Assembly: GCA_017893485.1 (NCBI GenBank)
Contig: CM030366.1
Span: 200,999,173-201,063,172, forward strand
Direction: 5' to 3'
Length of the DNA stretch: 64,000 bases
Origin: Hemerocallis citrina
Lineage: Eukaryota; Streptophyta; Magnoliopsida; Asparagales; Asphodelaceae
Position 1 is the stretch's first letter. Each line of letters starts with the position of its first letter. A program made the position numbers and the translations under genes. The notes under the pieces are model-generated. The model made no database searches. It was not told the origin of the DNA and worked only from the letters and a program-made list of their open reading frames with translations. This document shows, piece after piece, positions 43,135 through 56,178 of this stretch.

Positions 43135-46100
43135 ATGGTTGCACCCAGGCCCAGGAATGGTGGTAACAATGAGGATGGATCTGGTAGTTCTCGAGGAACT
43201 GGAATTGATCTTGAGGCTGAATTCGCCAAGGTATATCAGACTCTGAATGCGCTAATGGCATTTAATTTGGCGCAAAGTCAGAATCAACAGCAGAATCAGC
43301 AGCAAAATCATGGAGCTGGACAGGGATTGGTTAACGTCATTCCTATTAAGCAGATCGAATCCTTTAAGAGGATGAGGCTGCCAGTTTTTGAGGGCCAATC
43401 TGATCCAACCGCAGCTGATGATTAGATTAGGAGGATGGACACAATATTCGAGGTATCGGAGACTCCGGTAGCCAATAAGGTGAAGTTGGCTACAATGCAG
43501 CTGGAAAAGGACGCTGGTGTCTGGTGGGAATTGCTGAAGAGGACTTTGGGAGACCAGCCGATGACTTGGGAAACTTTTCTGGAGGAGTTCAGGGATCGCT
43601 TCTTTCCCCTAGATGTTCAGGAGAATAAGGCGACCGAGTTCTTGAACCTTCAGCAGGGTAGCATGACCGTGCGGGATTATGAGACCAAGTTTGCTCAGCT
43701 TTCGAGGTATGCGCCAGAGTTGGTCGTTGACGAGGCGAAGAAGGCCAAAAAGTTTAAGCAGGGCTTAAGGCCAAACTTGAGGTCGAGGATGATCCCGTTG
43801 GGCATCAGAAGGTTCGACAAGCTGGTCAGGAGAGCAGCTATGACTGAGGAGGACATGGATCAGTTCCAGAAGAGGCAAGATACATGGAACCAGAACAAGA
43901 GGCCAGCATCAGGTCAGAGTGGGAAGGGATTCCCAGCGAAGCAGATCAAGTTCAGCGATCCGGTGCAGAAGGCACCTGCAACTCAGGGAGTGACTTGTTA
44001 TTACTGCAAGGAGACAGGACATTACAGGTCAGCGTGTCCGAAGTTGGCGAAGTAGATTTGTTCCCAGTGTGGGCAGGCAGGACATTCTAAGCCCCATTGT
44101 CCACAATTGAGGAAGGATGGTTCGGGTGGAAGCAAATTCCAGAGGCAAGGGCGAGTATTTGCATTAACCGAGGAGGACGCGGGTAACTCGGAAGATGTAA
44201 TACAGGGTATGCAAGAATTTTGATTTTATTTTTAAATCAATGTAATAAGTAAAACCTTTATTTGAGAACAATTGGAGATTGAGTATCACTCTTCTTGTAA
44301 CAGGAATTGTTTTAATTAATGGAATAAAGGCAAGGGTTTTATTTGATACTGGTTCATCGCATACTTTTGTATCGCCAAATTTTGCAAAGATCTTAGGTGT
44401 GGAGCCTAAGTTGTTTCCAGGCAAGGTATTGTTGGTGGCAACGCCGTTAGGTGAAGAATTGATCGCTGATTGATATTACGATCAGCGATCAATTGGTGGG
44501 AGGTTGGTGGGAGGTTGTTCGGCCTTGATTTGATCGAGCTGCAAGTCTTAGGTGTGGATGTCATCGTGGGCATTGATTGGATGGCAATATATGATGCCAC
44601 AATTGAATGCAAGCAGAAGGAGGTGTTGGTGAAAGCACCACGTGGACCCGCAGTGACTTTCCAAGGGAAGAAGAAGATTCCGAAGGTGGCTGCAATGGTA
44701 TCCAAGATGACAATTTCAGATGAAGTCAAGGGCATTCCGGTTGTCAGAGATTTTCCTAAGGTGTTCTTGGATGATTTTCCAGGATTACCGCCGCAGAGAG
44801 ATATGGAGTTTTGCATCAATGTTCAGCCAGGGAGTGCGCCGATTTCTAAGGCTCCGTACAGGATGGCACCTGTAGAGCAAGATGAAGTGAAGAAGTAGAT
44901 TGAGGAGCTGTTGAGCAAAGGGCTTATTAGGCCGAGTTCTTCTCCGTGGGGAGCGCCAGTGTTGTTGGTCAAGAAGAAGGATGGGTCAATGAGGATGTGC
45001 ATTGACTATCGGGAGTTGAATAGGGTGACTATTCAGAATAAGTATCCACTGCCGCGGATTGATGATTTGTTCGACAGGCTTCGAGGAGCAGCTGTATTTT
45101 CGAAAATTGATTTGAGGTCATGGTATCATCAGGTTCGAGTCAAGGAGGAAGATGCGAGTAAGACAGCTTTCAGGACTCGTCATGGACTCTATAAGTTTTT
45201 GGTAATGCCATTCGGGTTGACGAATGCGCCAGCAGTGTTCATGGATATGATGAATCGGGTTTTGAGGCCATTTATTGACTCCTTCGTGGTGGTTTTCATC
45301 GATGATATTTTGGTGTATTCGAAATCGGAGGAGCATTCTATGCACTTGACAGCGGTATCACAGAAATTGTAGGAGCATAGCTTGTATGCCAAGTTGTCGA
45401 AGTGTGAGTTTTGGAAGTCTGAGGTAGCTTTCCTTGGTCATATCCTTTCTAAGGAGAGAGTAGCCACTGATCCTCAGAAAGTTGAAGCAGTAAAGGATTG
45501 GCCCAGGCCAACTCTATGAAGAAAGTCAGAAGTTTCTTGGGTTTGGCTGGTTACTACAGGAGATTCATCCAGGGTTATTCTCAAATTGTAGTTCCTTTGA
45601 CATGTTTGACCCGGAAGAATGTGGCATTTTTATGGACTGATAAGTGTGAGGAGAGTTTCCTTGAGTTAAAGGAGAGGTTGACTACTGCACCTATCGTAGC
45701 TTTGCCACAAGCTGGAAAGGATTATGATATCTTCAGTGATGCGTCTCTCAGAGGTTTGGGTTGTGTCTTGATGCAAGAAGGCAAGGTTATTGCTTATAGT
45801 TCGAGGCAATTGCGTCCGCATGAGAAGAATTATCCGACGCATGATTTGGAGCTAGCAGCTATCATTTATGCCTTGAAGCAGTGGAGGCATTATGTTTATG
45901 GTGAGAAGGTTAACATGTACACTGACCACAAGAGCCTGAAGTACATTTATCAACAGAAGGATCTAAGTCTTCGGCAGAGAAGGTGGTTGGAAGTTTTGGA
46001 AGACATTCGTCCCGAGATCAAGTATCATCCGGGCAAGGCGAATGTGGTGTCTGATGGACTTAGCAGGAAGAGTAGTTTATCAAGTTTGATCACTACTCGA

Positions 46101-47618
46101 AGTGAGTTGGCAGCAGAGATCGATCAGGTAGGTATCGAGGTGGTGCTGCTAGGTTTAGGGGCATCTTTGGCTCAGTTGAGGCTGCAGCCATCCTTGAGAG
46201 AGAGGATTGTGAAAGGTCAGAGATCAGACTCGGAGATCCAGAAGATGTTGCAACAGGTTTCATAGGGCAGACTATCAGAGTTTCGTGTCCAAGATGGAAT
46301 TCTTTGGTTGGGTGAGAGGTTGTGCGTTCCAGATAATGCAGATTTGAGAGATAGTATCTTGCAGGAAGCACACAGTACCTTGTTGTCAGTTCATCCAGGA
46401 GGCACGAAGATGTACAGGGACATCAAACATCACTTTTGGTGGTCTGATATGAAGAGGGATGTGGCAGATTTCGTGGCAAGGTGTCTGACTTGTCAGCAGA
46501 TCAAAGCAGAAAATCAGATACCTGGAGGTTTGTTACAGCCGTTGCCCATTCCGGAGTGGAAATGGGAGAATATCAGTATGGATTTCATCACGGGTTTGCC
46601 AAGGAGTTCGAAGGGCAATGATTCGATTTGGGTTATTGTGGACCGTTTGACTAAGTCGGCTCACTATCTAGCCATGAAGATTACTTGGTCATTGGAGAAA
46701 TTGGCTGAGCTGTACATTGGTGAAATTGTGAGACTTCATGGAGTTCCTGTGTCGATTGTATCCGACAGAGATGCAAGGTTCACTTCAAGATTTTGGAAGA
46801 GCCTACAAGCAGCTTTAGGCACCAGAACCGATTTCAGTACCGCGTTTCATCCACAGACTGATGTTTAGACGGAGAGGGTGAATCGAGTGCTGGAAGACAT
46901 GTTGAGGGCTTGTGTTATGGATTTTGGTGGTAGTTGGGAGAGATACTTGGCATTGGTTGAGTTTGCTTATAACAACAGTTACCATGCGAGTATTGATATG
47001 GCACCGTATGAGGCTTTGTACGGGCGGAGGTGCAGGACACCTGTTTGTTGGTACGAGGTTGGCGAGAGGCAGATGAATGGTCCTGAGATCGTACAGCAGA
47101 CGTCAGAGCAGATTGAGCTGATTCGCAAGAGATTGGTCGAGGCTCAGAGTCGGCAGAAGAGTTATGCCGATACTCGACGAAGAGACTTGGAGTTTGAGGT
47201 TGGGGATGCAGTTTTCCTCAAGGTTTCTCCGACCAAAAGAGTGATCAGGTTTGGTAAGGGAGGCAAGTTGGCGCCAAGGTATATTGGGCCATACAGGATC
47301 ATGGAGCGGATTGGCAAGACAGCATATAGATTGAAGCTTCCAGAGGAGTTGGCACAGGTGCATGATGTATTCCATGTGTCATTGTTGAGGAAGTATGTGC
47401 CAGATCAGAATCATCAGTTGGTAGAGGTTCCTGAAGATCTATAGGTGAACTTGAGTTACAAGGAACAGCCTGTTGAGATCGTTGATCGTAGGGAGAAAGT
47501 CTTTAGGAGCAAGGTGATACCTATGGTCAAGGTGTTGTGGAGGGATCAGCAGTTCGAGGAGGCTATTTGGGAGCCAGAGGATCGCATGCAGAAGGATTTC
47601 CCTGAGCTTTTTGTATGA
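43135..47618 (+). pseudogene. Gypsy 1 gag-pol polyprotein (broken)
   Basis: Gag from MVAPRPRNGG at 43135, with the retrotransposon gag domain and zinc knuckles CYYCKETGHYRSAC and CSQCGQAGHSKPHC. Protease motif LFDTGSSHTF at 44340. RT at about 44800-45480 with the family's [15 protein letters not shown] and [10 protein letters not shown] blocks. RNase H at about 45700-46070 ([18 protein letters not shown]). Integrase at 46330-46870 with an HHCC finger and the D, D, E core. The C-terminal chromodomain ends EEAIWEPEDRMQKDFPELFV at 47615. Stops occur at 43423, 44053, 44471, 44896, 45370, 46263, 46866 and 47442, and a frameshift near 45515. Confidence 0.9.
44207..44303 (+). other. Candidate intron in Gypsy 1 between gag and protease
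   Basis: 97 bp of AT-rich sequence with stops in frame, bounded by GTATGC and TTCTTGTAACAG. Removing it joins the zinc-knuckle tail to the LINGIKARVLFDTG protease block in phase. Gypsy 2 has the same at 58748-58838. Confidence 0.6.
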
Positions 47619-47811
47619 GTGTACTTCTTTTATGTGATTGTGATTCCTTTGAATGATTGTACCAATGATTGAGTAAAGTTGTATTCCTTCTATTTTTGAT
47701 TGTGTTGTCCTATGCAATTGTTTGGACTATATTCTATTTATGAGATATTGTTTCCTTTGTTGGTATGTGGTTTGGACTCATTAGTAATAGTTCTGAGGAC
47801 AGAACTCTTCT

Positions 47812-47824
47812 AAGGAGGGAGTGA
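47812..47824 (+). other. Gypsy 1 polypurine tract
   Basis: AAGGAGGGAGTGA immediately before the 3' LTR. Confidence 0.75.
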
Positions 47825-50800
47825 TGTAGAACCCCGTATTTTTAAAAATATTATTTTTTAAAGGTTTATAAATGACTAAGATGATTTTTGGAGAATTTAT
47901 GAATATTTTCAGAAAAAAATATCTTTTTACACGTGCAAAACACGTGCAGATACTTTCTTGAGGAGTTTGAAAGTCAAGTTTTCTTCATGAAAAATAATTA
48001 TTTAATATTTGGAATTTATTTAGTATTTTTCCAGATTTTTCTGAAATTAATTGGAACTATTTGCAAATTTTGAGGAAAGAATGACCTTTTTGCAAATTTG
48101 TCATTTTTAGGGGTTAAAATGTAAAATGTATTTTCTGGACGTTTTGAACAGTGCCGGTTGAGATTTAGGATTATATTTTACTTTTAAATCCTAATTTAAA
48201 TGAATTTTATTGAATTTTCAAGAATAGAGCTATATATATAAAGTTGTATTTTGAAGGGATTATTTTGCAAAAGTGGGTAAAATCCTAAACTCTTATCCTG
48301 GATATTTAAAAGGAATTTGCAGCCGTCATTTGCTGCACCATACAGAATTTTGTGATATTTTTGGAGGATCAAGAAGAGGAATTTGGATCTCGCCAAAAGG
48401 AAGGTTTTTGGTTGGATCTTTTCAACTCCAAGGTGAGTGACAATGTTTTGTGTTGTTTTGATGTTGTGAATGATATGAATCTTGTATTGTGGTTTGATTA
48501 ATGTGATCGATTGTTATATTGTTGGTTTGGCATGTATGTCATTTAGTATTCTTGCATGAGAACGATGCAAAGGTTGTTGTTTGTACCATGTATGTGAAAT
48601 CTATGAATGACTAGTAGATCTCGGCTTATAAAATTGTATTGCTAGAAAGCATGTTTAAGATTTGAGTATGGTTATGATTGGATGGATGAACATGTGGATC
48701 TTGTGTTTACAAATCAGATTTGGTTTTGAGTTGTGAAAGAAATTTAGTATTGAGAAACCCTAATGGAAGAATTAGGAATTTAGAACATGAAGATTGAGAT
48801 TTTGAGGAAGTTGGTTGATTTGAGGATTGTATCCAATCTGAGGATACTTTGAGATTGTCATTTTTACCTGAATACGAATTATTTTCATAAACAATGATTT
48901 CTTTTAGAAAAACTCTAATTTTGATTATCATGTACAACCGAAATTAGGCAGACTGTAGGCCGACAGTCGACTGTCAGACCTTTCAGTCGACTGGCACGAC
49001 CCAGCTGCTGTATCTTTAGCTTTCTTGAAAATTCGTTCTGGACAGTCGACTTAGACCCTTTTCAGTCGACTGGTATACTTAGAATTTATTTTTCAAAGTT
49101 ATCGTAGATTTTTCTCTGGTAAGTTGACTTATGACCTTTTAAGTCGACTTATATTCTCCTTTAAGTCGACTTATGACTTTGCAAGTCGACTTATAACACT
49201 TAGAATATTTCTTAAAGATTTCTGGAATTTCTCTCTGGTAAGTCGACTTATGTTTTTATAAGTCATCTTATATTGTTGGTAAGTCGACTTATGTTTTTAT
49301 AAGTCATCTTATAATGTTGGTAAGTCAACTTATGTTTTTATAAGTCATCTTATACTGTTGGTAAGTCAACTTATGTTTTTATAAGTCATCTTATATTGTT
49401 GGTAAGTCGACTTATGTTTTTATAAGTCATCTTATATTATTGGTAAGTCAACTTATGTTTTTATAAGTCATCTTATATTGTTGGTAAATCAACTTATGTT
49501 TTTATAAGTCGTCTTATGATCTGGTAAGTTGACTTATGTTTTCTATAAGTCAACTTATGATCTGGTAAGTCAACTTATGATTTTTATAAGTCAACTTATA
49601 TTACTTAAACTTATTTTCTTAAAATCATGGATATTTTTTCCTCTGGACAGTCGACTTACTACAGTATAAGTCGACTGGTACCGATGAGTTTTCGTAAACT
49701 TGAATGTTCTTTCGAATGGTTAGTCTTCAGATATTTTGAGATTATACTTTGTCTTCAGTTGAGCATATGAATTTGAGATATTCAGTTGAGCTATTTTGTT
49801 TAGTGGAAAGTTGGTTTAGACTTTTTGAGTTTGAGTCTCTAGAGGATGTGTGTGACCCTAGTATACCAGTGTTGAGTTATTTTGTTGAGGCCTGTTGAGG
49901 CATTTCAGTTAATCAGTTTTGAGTTAAGTCCGGTAGGGTACACCACTCTAGGAGATTCGTTGAGTAATCAAGTAACCTAAAAATAATAAGGACAGGCACT
50001 AGTGGTGATATGATGAACGGGAACATGAGTCAAGTACCTCAGTATGGCTTTCGGTGTGGGATTTAATCTCCAGAATTATCGAAGTATCTTACTTTGGGTG
50101 TGGGATCTATCTCCGGAATTATCCAAGTATTTTACTTTGGGTGTGAGATATATCTCCGGAATTATCCAAGTAGTTGCTTTCGGTGTGGGATTGATCTCCG
50201 GAATTATCAGAGTCGAGGCGAAGCACATGTGGTATTCGTGTGGTGATGTGTCAATGTTTCGGTGTGGGATGATCTTCGGAATTATCCAGGTAAAATATCT
50301 TGGGTGTGGGATCTATCTCCGGAATTATCGGGCATGGGATACTATCCATAGTTTATCTTTATCTCGTAGTAGTCATCGTGATAGGATTAGTTGCATAGCG
50401 GGGGATTGAACCCTATAATGTGGAGACGTTAAGGGCTTGCACCGAACCTATGTAGAGTGGGATGCATAGACTTCGACAAGTACGCATTAGAGAGTCCGCA
50501 TATAGAAATTGTGTTTTCTTGACTTGGTTTTCATGCATGTGGATTTCCTGTTTTCTACACATGACACTTGGTTTAGTCTCACTTGTTGTTTACATGTTTT
50601 CTTGCTACGTCATATTTTATATCTTCTTGTTTATTATATGTTGTTTAAGAATCCTTGCTTAATGTTTATTTATGTTGTTTGTTTGCTTTTATGTCACTCA
50701 CACCATTTATGGCTGACCCCTTTAGTTTTGGGGGTTAGGGATCATCTCTAGCCTCATGTGCTGCAGGTCGTTGCTTAGAGTTTGGAGGTGGGATGCTTGA

Positions 50801-51057
50801 GATGGTTTTTGAGATAAATTGATTTGAAAGAGTTTTGTGTAAATTTGTAAAAGCATATTTGAGATAGTTTTGTGTTGTAAATAAAAGAAAATTTTGAGTT
50901 GAGATGTTTTGAGTTCCGCTGTGCTTTATAAAAGATTGTTGTAATAAAAGTTGAAAATTTTATTGGTGTTGGTTGTATTTAATGTTACATTGAAGTTGAT
51001 GCTGAGATTGCCCCACGTATTTTCTAAGTTATTATATTAGAAATTCGGGGCGCTACA
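47825..51057 (+). repeat. Gypsy 1 3' LTR
   Basis: 3,233 bp, the partner of 39709-42899, longer mainly through one more unit in the 41-bp array. Confidence 0.92.
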
Positions 51058-51062
51058 AATAA

Positions 51063-53209
51063 ATTAATTGATCCTGTGCAACAATTAATAGGGGGTACTA
51101 TGAGAGACACGTGCATTGCACTAGCACGTGTCTAGTGAGCGTGAGGAGTGTGGCCGGATGGGAGCAAGAGAGATGGAGAGAGTGGTGTAGTGGATGGGGT
51201 GGTTATGTGATCATGGGTAGTTGTTACAACTCCCTAACACATCCTAGCCTTTTATTCTTAACCATTTGATCTAATCCTAACCATTTATTTTTCTCTAAAA
51301 AAAGTATAAATACCCCCTTACCCTTCTCATGTAGTACATTAGGAATTTGATAAAAAGAAAGAAAGAAAAGAATTAGAGTGCGAAAAAAATTAAGAGTATT
51401 TGTGAATCAAAAGAGCGAGTCTTTGTGTGTGTGTGCTCATCCAAGGAGGTGGCCGGCCTACTTCAAGAAGCAAGAAAGAGAGCTTGGGTTCCATACAAGC
51501 AAGGAGGAGGAGGCGCGTTGGAGGCACAAACTAGGAGGAGAAGGATCCATTCGTTCATTCTAGGAGATTTCTAGTGGCTTTCTATTCATTTTCTCCCATA
51601 GGTGGGCGATTTTCTCAAACTTCTAATTAGTTACCATGCTAGGTTTGTGTTTGTGATCATGTTAAATTAAATAAGAGAACATTGCTTTATGAGTAGTTAC
51701 CATGATTAAGGAGAAAGTGAACCCATGTGGAAGTGCATGAAATCATTATAAAAATTGATTGAATGATGTGAATAGAAATGTTGTTGTGATAACTTGATAA
51801 TGCATTAGTATGTTAATTAAGAAAATATGAATCTCTACATTAAGATGTTCATGTATGTGGGGAAAATGCAATGTGAAGAAATGTGTTTATGGATAAATGT
51901 GAATTATGGGAAACCTTCATGCTATGAAAGTAGAACTGACGAATAAATTATACATGTTTTGAGATTAGTATTAAAAATCCCAAATTTGCATATTTGTTTT
52001 GTTGGAAAAGAGAAACGAACATTTTGTGAATTAGGACTAATTTATTTGAAAGAATAGATTTTTAGTAATAAAGAGAAAAAGTAATTTTGTGGAAACTTCG
52101 ATTATGAATAAAGCGAAAATTATGATTTTGTTCTCAAATGTCAAAAATATATCCATGATCTACTTTAAATTGCAACCTGGTGCAATCCACAGTCAACCGA
52201 ACTAGAGTCGACAGTCGACTATCAGGTAATAAATTTCGAATTTTAGTTGCAGAACAGTCGACCGACTATATTTTAATAGTTGACTGCCCTGATCATTAAT
52301 TTCCAAGTTTTTAATCGTGACAGAACAGTTGACCGGCTGTGCTTTAACAGTCGACTGCCTTGGCGATTTGGTTTTCGAGTTTTAAATCCTCGCAGAACAG
52401 TCGACTGCCCTGACTATTTGGTTTTCGAGTTTAAATCCTCGTAGAACAGTCGACCTACTGTGCTTTAATAGTCGACTGTCCTGACTATTGGGTTTCAAGT
52501 TTTAAATGTCTTTAGATAAAGAAAAATAAATTTATTGTTTAAAAGAGTTTTGAAAAGAGATTTTTATAATGGGAAAATCGAAAGTGTGAATTTTAGATTT
52601 AGTATTGATAAAATGAGAATAAAAGAATTATGTGGAAAAAATGAATTATGATTGTGACAAATGAAATTTATTCTATTCATGAAATTGTACATGAAAGTAA
52701 AATCAAATATCATGATGAATTATGAAAGGTCTTATGAATATGAATACACAAATGCTATGAACATGAAATGGAATTGAAAACTAGAGGGTAGCTAAGCCTT
52801 ATACCGGCATTGAAAAAATATTTTTAAGATGAGATATTGAAAAGAAAAGACCAAGTTTGGGTCATGTTATTGAATTAATGGTTAAGTCTGGTATAGAGGA
52901 AGTGCTAACTCTAGGGGATTGATTTTATTCATGATTCAAATAAAATTAATGACTAGATACATAGTGGAGATGTGACGAAAGTAAGAGAAAAACACGAGTA
53001 TGAGGGCCATCGGATTGGCGGTGTGAGAGTGATTCACAGACTACCTGCTAGATGCGCCATGTCATGGCGTGAGCACTACTCCGGAATTATCGTCCCGGTG
53101 GCGACGCTTGTGGGGTGTTTGGTGACTACGGGTGGTGCCATCGTTCCATGACGGAGGCTGAATTGTCCATAGATTGCCTGCATGATGCGTTATGTTAGTG
53201 TGTGGGATT
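51063..53209 (+). repeat. Gypsy 2 5' LTR, middle part
   Basis: Continues the LTR begun at 39386. It has a TATA box (AAGTATAAATACCCCC, near 51305). At 52195-52490 there are five or so degenerate CAGTCGAC/AGTTGACTG pairs spaced 12 bp. The last part (53000-53209) resembles other long LTRs (CTCCGGAATTATC). Confidence 0.7.
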
Positions 53210-53493
53210 TGTAATACCCCAGATCTGGCAGCGAACAGTCGACTGGTTGGATTAGCAGTCGACTGGTCTGCACAGATTTGAGAATTTGAGATTGAGATTG
53301 AGAAATTTAGTCCCGCATGGGAAGTTTGATATGATAATTTGAGTATAAATACTATTAGCCAATGATCAAGAGTCACCAATTCGGTTAACCACCTTTTGAG
53401 AGGCAGCCTGTGGTGGGCAGTTGTACTACATAGTAACTAATTTATCTTCTGAAAATATTAAAAATCGTCTGAGTATTGGGGCGGGGCGTTACA
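53210..53493 (+). repeat. TRIM LTR 1 (plus)
   Basis: 284 bp. It holds two CAGTCGACTG palindromes at 53236-53245 and 53256-53265, and a TATA-like GTATAAATACT about 130 bp in. The primer site follows at 53496. Confidence 0.9.
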
Positions 53494-53761
53494 AATGGTA
53501 TCAGAGCCGACTTTCGACACCGGATGTGGTAGAGGTCAGTATGATCTGCGGTGCTGAGAGTCATTGATCTCCGGGGTTGGGTATACTCTGTGGTGTTGAG
53601 AATCACAGGTAGTGATTGATAGCCGGGTATCCGATCTGCGGTGTTGAGAGTGACTGATCTCCGGGATAGACGACTATACTACATCGGCTAGAAAGGGCGT
53701 TCCTACACTAGATGTGTGCCATGTACTCAGCGAGGACGCTGATTTCTAAAGGTGGGGTATA

Positions 53762-53947
53762 TGTAATACCCCAGATCTGGCAGCGAACAGTCGACTGGTT
53801 GGATTAGCAGTCGACTGGTCTGCACGGATTTGAGAATTTGAGATTGAGATTGAGAAATTTAGTCCCACATGGGAAGTTTGATATGATAATTTGAGTATAA
53901 ATACTATTAGCCAATGATCAAGAGTCACCAATTCGGTTAACCACCTT
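53762..53947 (+). repeat. TRIM LTR 2 (plus, truncated)
   Basis: Matches LTR 1 to GGTTAACCACCTT, then stops. The next 18 bases (AGTATTTAATATACAATT) match neither strand of the LTR. Confidence 0.85.
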
Positions 53948-53965
53948 AGTATTTAATATACAATT

Positions 53966-54249
53966 TGTAACGCCCCGCCCCAATCCTCAGACGATTTTTA
54001 ATATTTTCAGAAGACAAATTAGATACTATGTAGTACAACTGCCCACCACAGGCTGCCTCTCAAAAGGTGGTTAACTGAATTGGTGACTCTTGATCATTGG
54101 CTAATAGTATTTATACTCAAATTATCATATCAAACTTCCCATGTGGGACTAAATTTCTCAATCTCAATCTCAAATTCTCAAATCCGTGCAGACCAGTCGA
54201 CTGCTAATCCAACCAGTCGACTGTTCGCTGCCAGATCTGGGGTATTACA
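53966..54249 (-). repeat. TRIM LTR 3 (minus)
   Basis: 284 bp, first of five minus-strand LTRs. Confidence 0.9.
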
Positions 54250-54521
54250 TACACCAATACCCCCCTTAGAAATCAGCGTCCTCACTGAGTACAGGGCACA
54301 CATCTAGTGTAGGACCGCCCTTTCTAGCCGATGTAGTATAGTCGTCTATCCCGGAGATCAGTCACTCTCAACACCGCAGATCGGATACCCGGCTATCAAT
54401 CACTACCTGTGATTCTCAACACCGCAGAGTATACCCAACCCCGGAGATCAATGACTCTCAGCACCGCAGATCATACTGACCTCTACCACATCCGGTGTCG
54501 AAAGTCGGCTCTGATACCATT

Positions 54522-54805
54522 TGTAACGCCCCGCCCCAATACTCAGACGATTTTTAATATTTTCAGAAGACAAATTAGATACTATGTAGTACAACTGCCC
54601 ACCACAGGCTGCCTCTCAAAAGGTGGTTAACCGAATTGGTGACTCTTGATCATTGGCTAATAGTATTTGTACTCAAATTATCATATCAAACTTCCCATGT
54701 GGGACTAAATTTCTCAATCTCAATCTCAAATTCTCAAATCCGCGCAGACCAGTCGACTGCTAATCCAACCAATCGACTGTTCGCTGCCAGATCTGGGGTA
54801 TTACA
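54522..54805 (-). repeat. TRIM LTR 4 (minus)
   Basis: 284 bp; preceded by internal domain 54250-54521 with the primer site on the minus strand. Confidence 0.9.
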
Positions 54806-55071
54806 TACACCCCCCTTAGAAATCAGCGTCCTCGCTGAGTACAGGGCACACACCTAGTGTAGGACCGCCCTTTCTAGCCGATGTAGTATAGTCCTCTATC
54901 CCGGAGATCAGTCACTCTCAACACCGCAGATCGGATACCCGGCTATCAATCACTACCTGTGATTCTCAACCCCACAGAGTATACCCAATCCCGGAGATCA
55001 ATGACTCTCAGCACCGCAGATCATACTGACCTCTACCACATCCGGTGTCGAAAGTCGGCTCTGATACCATT

Positions 55072-55355
55072 TGTAACGCCCCGCCCGAATACTCAGACGA
55101 TTTTTAATATTTTCAGAAGACAAATTAGATACTATGTAGTACAACTGCCCACCACAGGCTGCCTCTCAAAAGGTGGTTAACCGAATCAGTGACTCTTGAT
55201 CATTGGTTAATAGTATTTATACTCAAATTATCATATCAAACTTATCATGTGGGACTAAATTTCTCAATCTTAATCTCAAATTCTCAAATCCGTGCAGACC
55301 AGTCGACTGCTAATCCAACCAATCGACTGTTCGCTGCCAGATCTGGGGTATTACA
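55072..55355 (-). repeat. TRIM LTR 5 (minus)
   Basis: 284 bp; internal domain 54806-55071. Confidence 0.9.
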
Positions 55356-55623
55356 TACACCCCACCTTTAGAAATCAGCGTCCTCGCTGAGTACATGGCA
55401 CACATTTAGTGTAGGAACGCCCTTTCTAGCCGATGTAGTATAGTCGTCTATCCCGGAGATCAGTCACTCTCAACACCGCAGATCGGATACCCGGCTATCA
55501 ATCACTACCTGTGATTCTCAACACCGCAGAGTATACCCAACCCCGGAGATCAATGACTCTCAGCACCGCAGATCATACTGACCTCTACCACATCCGGTGT
55601 CGAAAGTCAGCTCTGATACTATT

Positions 55624-55907
55624 TGTAACGCCCCGCCCCAATACTCAGACGATTTTTAATATTTTCAGAAGATAAATTAGATACTATGTAGTACAACTGC
55701 CCACCACAGGCTGCCTCTCAAAAGGTGGTTAACCGAATTGGTGACTCTTGATCATTGGTTAATAGTATTTATACTCAAATTATCATATCAAACTTCCCAT
55801 GTGGGACTAAATTTCTCAATCTCAATCTCAAATTCTCAAATCTGCGCAGACCAGTCGACTGCTAATCCAACCAGTCGACTGTTCGCTGCCAGATCTGGGG
55901 TATTACA
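55624..55907 (-). repeat. TRIM LTR 6 (minus)
   Basis: 284 bp; internal domain 55356-55623. Confidence 0.9.
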
Positions 55908-56178
55908 TACACCAATACCCCCCTAGAAATTAGCGTCCTCGCTGAGTACAGGGCACACATCTAGTGTAGGACCGCCCTTTCTAGCCGATGTAGTATAGTC
56001 CTCTATCCCGGAGATCAGTCACTCTCAACACCGCAGATCGGATACCCGGCTATCAATCACTACCTGTGATTCTCAACACCACAGAGTATACCCAACCCCG
56101 GAGATCAATGACTCTCAACACCGCAGATCATACTGACCTCTACCACATCCGGTGTCGAAAGTCGGCTCTGATACCATT

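Larger units (their letters stand above)
39709..51057 (+). mobile_element. Full-length Gypsy chromovirus element 1, 11.3 kb
   Basis: LTRs 39709-42899 (3,191 bp) and 47825-51057 (3,233 bp) begin TGTAGAACCCCG and end GGGGCGCTACA, with target duplication AATAA on both sides (39704-39708, 51058-51062). The LTRs are nearly identical apart from scattered substitutions and about one extra 41-bp repeat unit in the right one. Gag-pol ends in a chromodomain, and with LTRs above 3 kb this fits the Tekay/Del lineage. It carries about seven in-frame stops and a frameshift, so it cannot move by itself. It sits in the 5' LTR of Gypsy 2. Confidence 0.92.
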
